Below, piece by piece: positions 49,594 through 58,960 of a DNA stretch of 64,000 nucleotides. Numbering within the stretch: the first letter of the stretch is position 1; every line of letters starts with the position of its first letter. The notes beneath the pieces were generated by a model that saw only the letters and a program-made list of their open reading frames with translations, was not told where the DNA came from and did no database searches. Source of the stretch: Pseudomonadales bacterium (GTDB taxonomy: Bacteria > Pseudomonadota > Gammaproteobacteria > Pseudomonadales > Azotimanducaceae); assembly GCA_012103505.1 (NCBI GenBank), contig WLWP01000001.1, positions 3,534,001 through 3,598,000 of the forward strand. The letters run 5' to 3'. The position numbers and the translations under genes were made by a program.

Positions 49594-50916
49594 TTACTCT
49601 CGCCAGGGTTGGCTGCGTTGATAATACTCCAATCGTTCTTGCAATTCGCCCCGCAAATCAGCTTCGTCATCGGTTATCGCCTTGAGCGCCTGCTCTTGCA
49701 CCGCGATCGCTTCTGCAAAGTTGCCCACTTCAGCATACGCTGCGGCCAAAGTATCTAAGTACGCGGCATTCTGAGCACTATCGACTGCCTTTTTAGCTTG
49801 ATCTAAGGCCAATATCCCGTTGCGATCACCTTCAAACTTAGACGTCGCTAGAAGCCAGGCGTAGTCATTCAGCGCCTGAGCAATACCGCTGCTGGCCGCC
49901 TCCCGACCCCAATAGATCGCTTGTCGCCGCGCTATCGCAGAACCTTCTTTGAGGTAGATACCCACCATTCGAAGCTGCGCATCGACATTGCCAAGACGCG
50001 CACTCCGCTCATACCAGGTTTTTGCCACGCCAGCGGACTGTTCTACACCAATGCCGTGCTCATAGAGGTGTCCAAGGCCGAGAAACGCAGCGACATCTCC
50101 ACCGGCGGCCGCCTCGCTGTAATGATCGAATGCGGCACCAGGATTTTCTTCGACTCCGGCACCGGTTAAATAAGCATACGCAAGGCTGGTATGCGCCTCA
50201 ATGACACCCGCCTCAGCTGCTTTACGAAAAGCAGCTAGTGCTTGTTCTGTATCAGGCTCGCCAACCTCGCCGTTGGCCCACATGTAACCAATCGACAGCA
50301 ACGCTTTGCTTTCTCCGGCGTCATAAGCCTTTTCGTACCACTCGATCGCGAGTTCTGGGTCAGGTAATGAAACATGCTCTTTGCGATAACTCGCAGCCAA
50401 ACTCATCATCGCAAAACCATGGCCCTCGTCAGCCGCCATTCCTAGTATCTCGCGAGCTTTGAGAAGGTTTTTCTCAACACCCTCGCCAAGTAAGTAGGCA
50501 TAACCAATATGAAAATGTCCCGGTGGGTAATCAAGATCGGCTGCCTGCTGGAAGAGCGCGACCGCTAAATCAGCATCTTTCTCGATGCCTTTCCCCGCCA
50601 TGTGCAAGCGCCCTAATTCAACTAGAGCAGCTGGGTTTACTGGGTTAAATTCCAACGCACGATTGAAGTCTTTCCGTGCTGAAACGGGCATGTTTTCCGC
50701 CAAGAATGAGAAGCCACGGAGATAATAGGCGCGCGACCGCTCGCCACTAGAGATATAGGGCGAGATTAGGCTAGGTTCGAGATAGGAGCGGGCAAATGAG
50801 TATTGCCTTGCCTCCATCAGCTCAACAGCTTTCTCAATATCCCCACGTGGATCTAGGCCGTAGGCTGAAGACCAAGCAACCAAGGCAACAAATATGACTA
50901 ATACATGTCTCAACAT
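49594..50916 (-). CDS. Secreted Sel1-like repeat (TPR) protein
   Basis: A 440-residue protein with a signal peptide (LVIFVALVAWSSAYG) and about ten Sel1/TPR units, e.g. AVALFQQAADLDYPPGHFHI, YAYLLGEGVEKN, WYEKAYDAGESKALLSIG and LGHLYEHGIGVEQSAGVA. Such solenoids scaffold protein complexes, usually in the periplasm. No catalytic domain is seen. It is divergent from ssrA. The function is unknown. Confidence 0.85.
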   Translation of the reverse strand: MLRHVLVIFVALVAWSSAYGLDPRGDIEKAVELMEARQYSFARSYLEPSLISPYISSGERSRAYYLRGFSFLAENMPVSARKDFNRALEFNPVNPAALVELGRLHMAGKGIEKDADLAVALFQQAADLDYPPGHFHIGYAYLLGEGVEKNLLKAREILGMAADEGHGFAMMSLAASYRKEHVSLPDPELAIEWYEKAYDAGESKALLSIGYMWANGEVGEPDTEQALAAFRKAAEAGVIEAHTSLAYAYLTGAGVEENPGAAFDHYSEAAAGGDVAAFLGLGHLYEHGIGVEQSAGVAKTWYERSARLGNVDAQLRMVGIYLKEGSAIARRQAIYWGREAASSGIAQALNDYAWLLATSKFEGDRNGILALDQAKKAVDSAQNAAYLDTLAAAYAEVGNFAEAIAVQEQALKAITDDEADLRGELQERLEYYQRSQPWRE

Positions 50917-51059
50917 GGCGTCAGTTTACCGCAGAGCTACGATTCAGGCATGTGAATCAATTCTTATGGAGACAGTCTAAGGGGCGTATACTGTATCCAT
51001 AGTGAAAATCACGGAGACACTGACGCAGCCCAACCGGCTGTTATGTTTAAAGTGAAACT

Positions 51060-51415
51060 GGGGGTGACTTGGTTTCGACGCGAGTATCAAAACTTGCGGT
51101 GCATGTCGAGAGGGTAGTGACTCTCGTAAAACAATCGCTGTAACTTTTTAGTTGCCAACGACGAAAACTACGCACTAGCGGCCTAAAAAACCCGCTTACG
51201 TCGATGATTCGTTTCCTGCTAGGAGAAATCGACGGCAAAGCAGCAGGATCGCGCGGATGCCTCGCCCGGGGCTGAAGCGTCAAAACCAATCGGGCTCGCT
51301 GAACACACCCTGACCGTCGGGTCGTAGGACGCTAAATCAATAGACGGACCCTAAGCATGTAGAGCCAATAGCAGCGAACTAGCGGACGCGGGTTCAATTC
51401 CCGCCACCTCCACCA
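51060..51415 (+). ncRNA. ssrA: Transfer-messenger RNA (tmRNA)
   Basis: A 356-nt tmRNA with encoded CCA. The tRNA-like ends pair as GGGGGUG / CACCUCC including the G3-U70 pair that specifies alanylation. The resume codon GCC at 51154 begins the tag frame ANDENYALAA with stop TAA at 51184-51186, the same peptide as in E. coli. The T-arm (GCGGGTTCAATTCCCGC) is clear. A TATACT at 50987-50992 is a candidate -10 of a precursor transcript. It partners SmpB encoded nearby. Confidence 0.97.
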
Positions 51416-51451
51416 ATTAGATGCCGTGGATATAACACGGCCATCCTTGAA

Positions 51452-51475
51452 ACCCCAGCCTGCCTGGGGTTTTTT
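51452..51475 (+). terminator. Terminator of ssrA
   Basis: ACCCCAG / CTGGGGT forms a perfect 7-bp stem with a five-base loop followed by TTTTT, 37 bp past the tmRNA 3' end. Confidence 0.92.
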
Positions 51476-51551
51476 GTGTCTTCGGGAAGAGTTACCTTAT
51501 GCGCCGCGATCGGAGTTACTTTAACAACAATTTAATGATGGAAGGACAAGG

Positions 51552-51953
51552 GTGAGAAATCTCGTTTTGGTTGGATCTTTGCTATGTCTCTTGGCGGGAT
51601 GTGAAGTTGAGATCTACAAGGGCGAATTGATTGAGCGTGATGGCCGGTACTATAAACCTACCGAGACCGAACCATTCGCGGGCGAACATCAACACATGGA
51701 TACCGATCGCAATCTCGAGGTGCGCAGGCGGTGGCACAAAAACGGTCAGCTGCGCTTTGAGGCTACCTACCAGGATGGCAAACAAGTAGGCATGCGACGA
51801 TCTTGGCACGACAACGGTCAACTAAGGGTCGAAACGCCGTACCGAGACGGCGTCCAAGAAGGGATGGAGAAGTGGTGGCTCAAAAGCGGCGAGCAAGGGC
51901 ACGAGATTTGCTACATCTATGGTGAAGAAGAAGATTTGGAACACTGCCAATGA
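51552..51953 (+). CDS. MORN-repeat (YwqK-type) lipoprotein
   Basis: A 133-residue protein starting at GTG 51552. It has a lipoprotein signal (LLCLLAGC, Cys at about 17) and two MORN/YwqK-type repeats (WHKNGQLRFEATYQDGKQVG; WHDNGQLRVETPYRDGVQEG). Proteins with these repeats are often labelled antitoxins, but that label is weakly supported; a surface or periplasmic structural role is equally possible. Confidence 0.75.
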   Translation: MRNLVLVGSLLCLLAGCEVEIYKGELIERDGRYYKPTETEPFAGEHQHMDTDRNLEVRRRWHKNGQLRFEATYQDGKQVGMRRSWHDNGQLRVETPYRDGVQEGMEKWWLKSGEQGHEICYIYGEEEDLEHCQ

Positions 51954-52162
51954 AGATCACCCTCAACTCATTTTCTTCGGTCTTCGTCGACTAGCGAAAA
52001 ATACGCGGACGCCTCGTTCCGATCACTCCATATTTCCCGTTCGAATTCTTGTTTTTTTAGCCTAACCTGTACCGTCGCCGACGCCACAGAATAGCCTCTG
52101 TGAACTATTTCTAACTAGAGCTTGTGATAAGGTTGTCCAACGTAGTTCCACAGAGGCATCAA

Positions 52163-52711
52163 ATGCAAATTCTAAAGATCATTGCGCAGATCGTCGGTCT
52201 GCTAGCTTTGCTGTTTGGCATCACACTTTTAACGCTAAGAATTGATAACCAGGACGCTGATGGTCCATCCATTTTGTTCCCTGGTGGCAAGCTAGTGTCA
52301 GGCGATATGCACACCGGACCTGATCCCGACTGGTCCTTTACTGACGATGCTTTCACCATCGAGCTTCAACTCGATGATCCCTTGAGCTCGCGCACCATTT
52401 TCATCATGGAAAGCGACGGCAAAATCTATGTTCCGTCCGGGTACATGCGTTCTTTCTTGGGGCGGCTTTGGAAGGACTGGGCATTCCAAGCGTACGAAGG
52501 CGATGGCTTAGGCGTCTTGCGCGTGAACGGCGTGCGCTATGAGCGCCAACTTGTTCGAGTAATGGGCGATGATCCAGCACTCGATGGCGTAGCTCGCAAA
52601 CTCGCCAAAAAATATGGCGGCAGTGATGCGCCAGAGGCAATCGCTGGGACCAAACAATCTGTTGTGGACGGCGACACCTGGATATTCGAACTCGCACCGA
52701 GAGGGGCTTAG
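52163..52711 (+). CDS. Membrane-anchored protein of unknown function, possible flavin/nucleotide-binding beta-barrel
   Basis: A 182-residue protein with one N-terminal transmembrane helix (IIAQIVGLLALLFGITLLTL) and an outside domain containing PDPDWSFTDDAFTIELQ, ESDGKIYVPSGYMRSF and LGVLRVNGVRYERQLVRV. The alternation resembles split-barrel flavin-binding proteins, but this is only suggestive. ATG 52163 follows GAGG; the frame extends to 52124 without support. It is two bases ahead of a 44-residue membrane protein and then PhyH, so the three are likely an operon. Confidence 0.65.
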   Translation: MQILKIIAQIVGLLALLFGITLLTLRIDNQDADGPSILFPGGKLVSGDMHTGPDPDWSFTDDAFTIELQLDDPLSSRTIFIMESDGKIYVPSGYMRSFLGRLWKDWAFQAYEGDGLGVLRVNGVRYERQLVRVMGDDPALDGVARKLAKKYGGSDAPEAIAGTKQSVVDGDTWIFELAPRGA

Positions 52712-52713
52712 CA

Positions 52714-52848
52714 ATGAACTTGAAGACATATCTCGCAGTCTGTGCAATCGCGTCGGTTATCTGGGTAATCGCTTTGCTTGCCGTGCCAGGACTATCTGAC
52801 ACGGTCGAGCAATATCTGCTGTTCTTCCTATCGACGAACGCGCGCTAA
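52714..52848 (+). CDS. 44-residue single-pass membrane microprotein
   Basis: ATG 52714 to TAA 52846-52848 encodes MNLKTYLAVCAIASVIWVIA followed by LLAVPGLSDTVEQYLLFFLS and TNAR. It has one hydrophobic helix and a second hydrophobic stretch. It sits two bases after the preceding gene and three bases before PhyH with an AG-rich site (GAGGGGC) ahead of the start. No homologue is recognised. Confidence 0.6.
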   Translation: MNLKTYLAVCAIASVIWVIALLAVPGLSDTVEQYLLFFLSTNAR

Positions 52849-52851
52849 GCC

Positions 52852-53961
52852 ATGGCTGAAGCGTCCTGGGAAGAGTATTGCGCCACAGGAAGAGCCCGTG
52901 CGATCGCCCTCGGTAACCGCGGCCCAATGAAATTTGATGCAAGCGGGCGCCTCCATAGGGACATTATCGACGCCTACAACGCTAATGGATTCTACGTGTT
53001 CACTGGTGTGCTCGATCAACAGGAAATCGACGAGCTTACAAGAGAGTTTGATGAACTCTTGGATAATGCCCCAGTCGCTCGAGGCGCGACCATTGACAAA
53101 CATGGACGTGATGTTGAGTTCCCAGGTTATTACTCCTTAGCGCTGGATGAAGTCTTCCGCAATCACCAAGTCGATGGAGAGAGCGAAAACGAAGCAGTTG
53201 TGGGCTTAGTCTCACATCCCTTAATGATGATGGATTCAGCGCTACGCGTTTACGCACACCCGCAAATCATGAAAATGGTCGCAAGTATCAATGGCGATGA
53301 CTTCGTCCCATTCCACGAGAGTATTTTCCACAAAGGCGCTGGCGAAGGTCCTCCGACACCCTGGCACCAAGACGGCCGCACACACTGGGATGAAACGGGT
53401 CGTGCCCTGGAAGGTTCTGACGGATCCGGCAAAACACATGGTTTCAATCTTAGTGTTTCGTGGTCCGAATGTACGCCTGAAAACTGTTTATGGGTTGTAC
53501 CGGGCAGTCATAAGAAGTGGTTACTCGCTAATGATGGTACGTTTCCAAAATCTAATCAGCGCCTTGATGACGCTGTGCCGATGACGCTTAATCCCGGTGA
53601 TTGCGGTATGGTTAGTCGTAGCTCCCTACACGGTTCATACCCCAACAAATCTGATACACGGCGCATCACTATGGTGCTGGGATTTCACAAACGCGATTCG
53701 GCAATCGGCGCCGAAACAACCAATGTCCATGCTTTTAGACTGCCTGGAAAACAACGCCAAGTTAAATACGATACCGAGTGGGTTGAGACGCGAGCGCGCA
53801 TGATCGCCTTGGCAATAGATGCACGCCGTCAGTATTACCCTGATGAGGAACCTTACGAATACTCGGGCACTTATCTAGGTGATGGAAACTGGAATGCTCA
53901 GTCTCGCGCCGAGATCAGCCAAGAGGGCGACGAGTACTGGCAGCGAGACATCACCCTCTAA
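52852..53961 (+). CDS. Phytanoyl-CoA dioxygenase (PhyH) family protein
   Basis: A 369-residue Fe(II)/2-oxoglutarate dioxygenase of the PhyH family. The jelly-roll core shows NGFYVFTGVLDQQEIDELTR near the start, WHQDGRTHWDE with the HxD iron ligands (about residues 168-170), SLHGSYPNKSDTRRITMVLG with the distal His and the 2-oxoglutarate Arg. Substrate cannot be read; family members hydroxylate phytanoyl-CoA, ectoine or many natural products. It ends 29 bp from the convergent monooxygenase gene. Confidence 0.85.
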   Translation: MAEASWEEYCATGRARAIALGNRGPMKFDASGRLHRDIIDAYNANGFYVFTGVLDQQEIDELTREFDELLDNAPVARGATIDKHGRDVEFPGYYSLALDEVFRNHQVDGESENEAVVGLVSHPLMMMDSALRVYAHPQIMKMVASINGDDFVPFHESIFHKGAGEGPPTPWHQDGRTHWDETGRALEGSDGSGKTHGFNLSVSWSECTPENCLWVVPGSHKKWLLANDGTFPKSNQRLDDAVPMTLNPGDCGMVSRSSLHGSYPNKSDTRRITMVLGFHKRDSAIGAETTNVHAFRLPGKQRQVKYDTEWVETRARMIALAIDARRQYYPDEEPYEYSGTYLGDGNWNAQSRAEISQEGDEYWQRDITL

Positions 53962-53990
53962 GATCTGTTGAGCTTTTTGTTAACGCAGAT

Positions 53991-55504
53991 TTAGCCAGCG
54001 CTTACTTGCTCGTCTGAACTCGGGTTGGAAAAGTCCAAGGCATCATCATCGAACCCTAGCTCTGGAATAATGTCTTTTTCTTGATAATAGTCTTGGCTAT
54101 TCACCCACGGACCGTCATCACTTTGGCGCGGAAGTCGATGGACACCACGCCGTAGATAACCCGGCGCAAAGTCATCAGGATCGATGAAACCTTTGCCATT
54201 CATACCAGAATCTTGCGGGCGCAGAGTAGGTGTGCATTGCCGCACACCTACGCGTCCATGTGATTGAGTAGTCGGCAGACATAATGCGCGATCATATCTG
54301 ACCGCATCGTCCAAGAGGTTCGAATGTAACCCCAGCTCCACGCCATATTTGGTAGACCAGAGACGAGCATCCCGTGATAAGTGAACGTGTCGTTAATCTC
54401 AATTGTCTTACCGTCAACCGAAAACTTCACTCCGCCCATGCCACACACTTCAATGCCAGTCGCTGCCACGATGATGTCAGCGGGTAGAAGCTCACCTGAC
54501 TTTAGTTTGATGCCATCCTCTACGAAGCAATCGATTTCGTCTGTCACAATTGATGCTTTACCGCTGGCTATGGCTTTGAACATGTCGCCATCTGGCAGTA
54601 AGCAAAGCCTTTCCTTCCACGGGCCATAGCTGGGAGTGAGGTGCTTTTCGACATCAAAGTCGTCAGGCAGCTCAGCTTTCGCCAGGTCAATCAGTTCCTG
54701 CTTCATCAACTCTGGTTCTTGGAACGACCGTGCCGCAATATCCTCACCAAAATTCAAGGCCAGATCGCGTTTAACCTTATAGATGGTGTCTTCCGAAACC
54801 TTCAGTTCTCTGAGATCGAGGATCACTTGCTCTTCGTTAGTGTTGTCCATCGCGTAGTAGTAACTTGGCGAACGCTGCAACTGAGTAACGTGGCCTATCT
54901 TGTCAGTAACAGCAGGGACGATGGTGGCCGCTGTAGCCCCAGAGCCGATAACGACCATATTTTGGTCGCTATAGTCATAATCTTCTGGCCACTTTTGTGG
55001 GTGGATGATGGGACCTGAGAACTCTTTTTCGCCCGGAAATTCTGGTTGGTACCCTGCTTCGTAGTTGTAGTAGCCCTGGCACATGAAGAGAAAGTTGCCG
55101 CTCACCGCCGTGCTTTCGCCCCCCGATTTGGCATTCACCGTCCACAGCGCATCATCACTCGACCAAGAAGCTGTCTCGACCCAATGATTGAATCGAATGT
55201 GCGCTTCCACGTCATTTTCATCTGCAACTTCGTGGAGGTAACGCATTATTTCTGTTGCGGTCGCAATGGGATTGCCATACCAAGGCTTGAAGTCGTAACC
55301 GAACGTATAGAGATCACTATCTGATCGGATTCCGGGGTACTTAAAAAGAGACCAAGTGCCGCCAATTGTCTCTCGGCCTTCTAAGATGACATAACTTTTG
55401 TCGGGGCATTCACGTTGAAGATGACAAGCAGCACCTAGCCCGGAGATACCTGCACCGATAATAATCACATCGTAATGCGCTTCTTGCTCTTTAGCTTCAA
55501 GCAT
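53991..55504 (-). pseudogene. Flavin-containing (Baeyer-Villiger-type) monooxygenase, frameshifted near the C-terminus
   Basis: From ATG 55504 a FAD/NADPH monooxygenase of about 504 residues. It shows the FAD motif IIIGAGISGLGAACHL, GGTWSLFKYPGIRSDSDLY, the fingerprint FSGPIIHPQKWPEDYD of BVMO/FMO proteins and the NADPH motif VVIGSGATAATIV. The frame stops at 54248 right after YVCRLLNHMDA, but one base over it continues RVGVRQCTPTLRPQDSG and so on to 53991, as BVMOs do. One missing base near 54253 explains it. All catalytic motifs precede the break, so a protein lacking its last ~85 residues could be made. Confidence 0.8.
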
Positions 55505-55595
55505 GGGCTTTCCTTTGAAGAAAACCATCATTGTAACAACTAATTAGAATCTCAGCCCGCCTGACTATGTCGTCAATCCAGGTCGACCAACACTG

Positions 55596-55754
55596 CTATT
55601 TCTTAGCAATTATCCAAATCGCATGCACGATGCCAGGGATGTAACCCATGAGCGTCAGTACGATGTTGATCCAGAAGTGCAGGCCGATTCCCACCTGCAA
55701 AAAGACGCCGAGCGGCGGCAAAATGATCGAAAGAATGACGCGAATGATGTCCAT
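55596..55754 (-). CDS. YqaE/Pmp3 family small membrane protein
   Basis: A 52-residue protein with two transmembrane helices: IIRVILSIILPPLGVFLQVG and FWINIVLTLMGYIPGIVHAI. The PPLGVFLQ and GYIPGIVHA motifs are diagnostic of the Pmp3/UPF0057 family, linked to membrane potential and salt or cold stress. A GGGAGG ribosome site precedes ATG 55754. It stands alone between the monooxygenase and the GST. Confidence 0.9.
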   Translation of the reverse strand: MDIIRVILSIILPPLGVFLQVGIGLHFWINIVLTLMGYIPGIVHAIWIIAKK

Positions 55755-55831
55755 GATGACCTCCCAGTTGTTCTAGCGCACGAGCCTATCTTAACAACGG
55801 CACTTTTACCGCCTGTAAACCTTTCGTAAAA

Positions 55832-56485
55832 CTACTGGATACCCGCATTCGCACGTTCATGTTCGTTCCACTCATCGACGTTCGTGCCAAACTCCAACAT
55901 CACGTGCTTCTGATAGGTCGGTCTCGAAGTCAAACGCTCATACCATGCTGCAAGGTTTGGTAGATCAGGACGCTCAATATCCAAGTTCATGTAGCGATAC
56001 ATGATCGCGCCATTAACAATATCAGCGCCCGTGATCTGATCCCCGCAAATAAACGTTTTGCCAGCCAGCTGCGCATCGAGTTGACCGAATATCCGCCCGC
56101 AGTCGGCAGACATCTGCTCTTGCTTCTCCGTTGGGATTGGTAAGCCCCGAATTTTTGCCTGGAACAAGGGGAAAAAAGCAGAAGAGATATCGCTACGATG
56201 CCATTCCATCCACATATCCGAACTGGCAAGTGTTGCTGCGTCTTCTGGCCACATCGAACCAACACCATACGTACGAGCAAGATAGCGAACACACGCCGCG
56301 GACTCCCAAACGGTCACATCGCCATCACGAATCGTGGGCACCACAGCATTGGGATTGGGATAGTCATCGGGATATCCAAACGAGCCACCGATATCATGCC
56401 GCGTATAGTCGATGCCTAGTTCACCCAGCGCCCACATGACTTTTTGAACGTTGGCCGAATTGCGCCTTCCCAAAACCTCGATCAT
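55832..56485 (-). CDS. Glutathione S-transferase family protein
   Basis: A 217-residue GST. The N-terminal thioredoxin-like domain has RRNSANVQKVMWALGELG with the catalytic Ser/Asn region, PNAVVPTIRDGDVTVWESAACVRYLA (cis-Pro and glutathione gamma-glutamyl site), and the C-terminal helical domain AGKTFICGDQITGADIVNGA. ATG 56485 (MIEVLGRR) is the natural start. Substrate unknown; detoxification is a guess. Confidence 0.88.
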   Translation of the reverse strand: MIEVLGRRNSANVQKVMWALGELGIDYTRHDIGGSFGYPDDYPNPNAVVPTIRDGDVTVWESAACVRYLARTYGVGSMWPEDAATLASSDMWMEWHRSDISSAFFPLFQAKIRGLPIPTEKQEQMSADCGRIFGQLDAQLAGKTFICGDQITGADIVNGAIMYRYMNLDIERPDLPNLAAWYERLTSRPTYQKHVMLEFGTNVDEWNEHERANAGIQ

Positions 56486-56562
56486 CAAGCTATCCCCCGT
56501 TAGTAAGGGAACCACTATAAGATAAGCGGCTTCGCAGAACCAAGCCTGCCACCCATTAGAGC

Positions 56563-57489
56563 CTACATCGGTTCTAACACCACTTCGTTAGAAAGACCGC
56601 TCTCATCTCCTTCCATATCTACAGCGGTCATCGCGACATAGATTGGACCACTTACTGCAGTAATGGTTGTGCCAGACAATGCACCATCTACTTCGACGAC
56701 ATCGTCATACGCTCCAGGACTCGAGCCACTGTGAACCCGATAAAGTGCAATCCCACTGACGGGTGAGCCGTCGACGTTTTCCGTCGGCGGTGACCAGCTG
56801 ACGGCCACGCTCCCTAGCGCCACAACACCTGTTAGTGCAACTGCTTCGCCACCTGCACCCACACAGTTGAGCGAAAACGTCGAACTTTCTTGAATGGGGC
56901 CTATGGTTTCTACCCCGCCACTCGCTTTTTCGCCAGACCAATCGCCGCCAGCTTGACAGTAATCGGCGTAGGAGCTTGTCCAACTGAGATTCACATAGCC
57001 ACCAGTTAAGACCTCGCGCGCATCAGAGCTCAACACTACGACAGGCGCAAGCTCGGGTTCGGGTTCGGGTTCGGGTTCGGGTTCGGGTTCGGGTTCGGGT
57101 TCGGGTTCGGGTTCGGGTTCGGGTTCGGGTTCGGGTTCGGGTTCGGCGCGAATAATGCTAAGACCGATCGTCTGAGTCACCTGCGCACCACGTTTATTCT
57201 TACAGGTCAGTACAAATTGGCTGTCCCTGTGTATGGCGTGGGTAGCCCACGTACCGCTTGTTGCTTTCCTGCCATCCCAATCGGCCGACGCCACGCAATT
57301 GCGAGCCCCACTCGATGCCCAGCTTAATGTTGTCTTGTCTCCAGCGGTCAATTCCGTTTTTAAAGCTTGGAAAGAAAGAAATATCCCTGAGTCAGGCTTC
57401 GTTTGTGATTTACCTTTGCCATTTTTGGCACCAGCAATCCCTTCTGTCGCCATCGAACATAGCACGACAATTAGTAACAGCAATTTCAC
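56563..57489 (-). CDS. Secreted protein with two Ig-like modules, a Pro-Glu repeat linker and an FN3-like domain
   Basis: A 308-residue protein starting at GTG 57489 with a signal peptide. Two similar modules carry the pattern LSWxSxxAxxCxAxxDWxGxKAxxG (about residues 55-110 and 165-215), each with two Cys that could form a disulfide. Between them lies a run of Glu-Pro pairs, about residues 115-145. The last ~85 residues are fibronectin-III-like (VAVSWSPPTENVDG, SGIALYRVHSG, YVAMTAVDMEG). It is probably displayed outside the cell or in the periplasm. Ligand unknown. Confidence 0.75.
   Translation of the reverse strand: MKLLLLIVVLCSMATEGIAGAKNGKGKSQTKPDSGIFLSFQALKTELTAGDKTTLSWASSGARNCVASADWDGRKATSGTWATHAIHRDSQFVLTCKNKRGAQVTQTIGLSIIRAEPEPEPEPEPEPEPEPEPEPEPEPEPEPEPELAPVVVLSSDAREVLTGGYVNLSWTSSYADYCQAGGDWSGEKASGGVETIGPIQESSTFSLNCVGAGGEAVALTGVVALGSVAVSWSPPTENVDGSPVSGIALYRVHSGSSPGAYDDVVEVDGALSGTTITAVSGPIYVAMTAVDMEGDESGLSNEVVLEPM
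57055..57144 (+). repeat. 15 exact copies of GGGTTC
   Basis: Fifteen uninterrupted hexamers of GGGTTC on the plus strand encode Glu-Pro pairs on the minus strand. The plus-strand sequence has regularly spaced G-triplets like telomere repeats and can in principle fold into G-quadruplexes. Unit changes keep the frame, so linker length can vary. Confidence 0.97.
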
Positions 57490-57658
57490 GCTCAGATCTC
57501 CACAGTCGCGATCTGCCGAGCCTAAGCGACAAGCGATCTGACAAAAGTGAAGTGGCGCAGACTCCCATTAGTCCATCCTCAAAATTGTCTTAGCCGTCAC
57601 ACTTCATCCGATAAACGTGTACAGTTGGCTTACTCGTCTGAGCAGAAAAGAAGAAAAA

Positions 57659-58955
57659 ATGAGTAGTCCAGACATAGGGGTGAACCCTTACGTAAACAAA
57701 TCCGCTCGTTATTACGCCGTGGGTGTTTTAACGCTTGTTTATACGTTTAACTTCGTCGACCGCCAGCTACTGGCGATCTTGCAAGAGTCCATCAAAGCGG
57801 ATCTAAGCCTGATGGATTGGCAGCTCGGGCTTCTGACGGGCTTTGCCTTCGCTCTCTTCTATGTCACTGCAGGGATTCCAATCGCCCGCTGGGCGGATCG
57901 ATCTAATCGACGTAACATTGTTGCGCTCGCTGTTGGTACCTGGAGCCTCATGACCGCGATTAGCGGTCTCGTGCAAAACTATTCCCAGCTACTGCTCGCC
58001 CGGGTCGGTGTCGGCGTTGGTGAAGCTGGCGGTAGCCCTCCGGCGCACTCGATCATCTCGGATATTTTCCCCCCGGAGAGCCGCGCAAGCGCACTCGCGT
58101 TTTACTCCATGGGAGTCAACTTCGGCATCCTGTTTGGGTTTCTGGCTGGCGGCTGGTTAAACGAGATATTTGACTGGCGGGTGGCTTTCATGGTCGTAGG
58201 CTTACCAGGCCTCGCAGTCGCGCTCCTTGTCCGTTATACCTTGGCCGAACCAATCCGCGGTTTGTCCGAGAATCGACAAACAACTGATGAGAAGCAAGTG
58301 CCATTCCAGGAAGTCTTAAAGCTTCTATGGAGTCGCATGTCTTTCCGACATATGGCTATGGGTGCCGCCTTGAATGCTTTCGCGGGCTATTCCACGAGCA
58401 ACTGGACCGCTTCCTTTTTTATACGTAGCCATGACATGACGACAGGTGAGTTGGGTACATGGCTGGCAGGCATTATGGGGCTCGGTGGCGCTATCGGTGT
58501 TTTCTTTGGCGGCTTCATCGCAGAGAAGTTAGCGGTCAAAGATGTCCGTTGGTATATGCGCCTACCAGCGCTCACCGGCGCGGTATGTTTGCCGTTCATG
58601 GTCGCGATCTATCTCGTAGACAACGCCTATGCCGCACTCCTCCTCTCGATCGTCCCAGGGATCTTGTTCAACGTTTACCTTGGCAACACTTTGGCGATGA
58701 CACACGGGCTTGTCGGCTTAAGAATGCGGGCGCTCGCATCGGCAATTCTCTTTTTTTATCCTGAACATTATTGGTCTCGGCATGGGACCTTGGGCAACTG
58801 GCGTCTTAAGTGATATGTTGGCGTCAAGCTATGGCCAAGACTCGCTTCGGTACGCGATGCTATTCCTACTTCCAGCAGCGATGGCTTGGTCTGTGGTGCA
58901 TCTATTCCTTGCGACACGAACCCTTGAAAAAGACTTGGCTGCCGCTCCGGATTAA
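57659..58955 (+). pseudogene. MFS transporter (Spinster-like), frameshifted at a seven-T run
   Basis: From ATG 57659 a major facilitator protein of about 430 residues. It has FNFVDRQLLAILQESIKADL in helix 1, GIPIARWADRSNRRNIVALA between helices 2 and 3, and RVGVGVGEAGGSPPAHSIIS, all typical of this MFS group. The frame breaks at a run of seven T (58751-58757) in helix 11. Removing one T gives LFFILNIIGLGMGPWATGVLSDML and a normal end at 58953-58955 (AAAPD). It ends 5 bp from the convergent MaoC gene. Slippage on the homopolymer, or a sequencing error there, are both possible. Confidence 0.8.
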
Positions 58956-58960
58956 GTCAG

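Noticed and set aside
51552..51953. MORN lipoprotein as an antitoxin of a toxin-antitoxin pair
   Set aside because: No toxin-like gene is adjacent, and a lipobox is at odds with a cytoplasmic antitoxin.
57055..57144. Direct repeats as a CRISPR array
   Set aside because: Units are six bases with no spacers and lie inside a coding frame.
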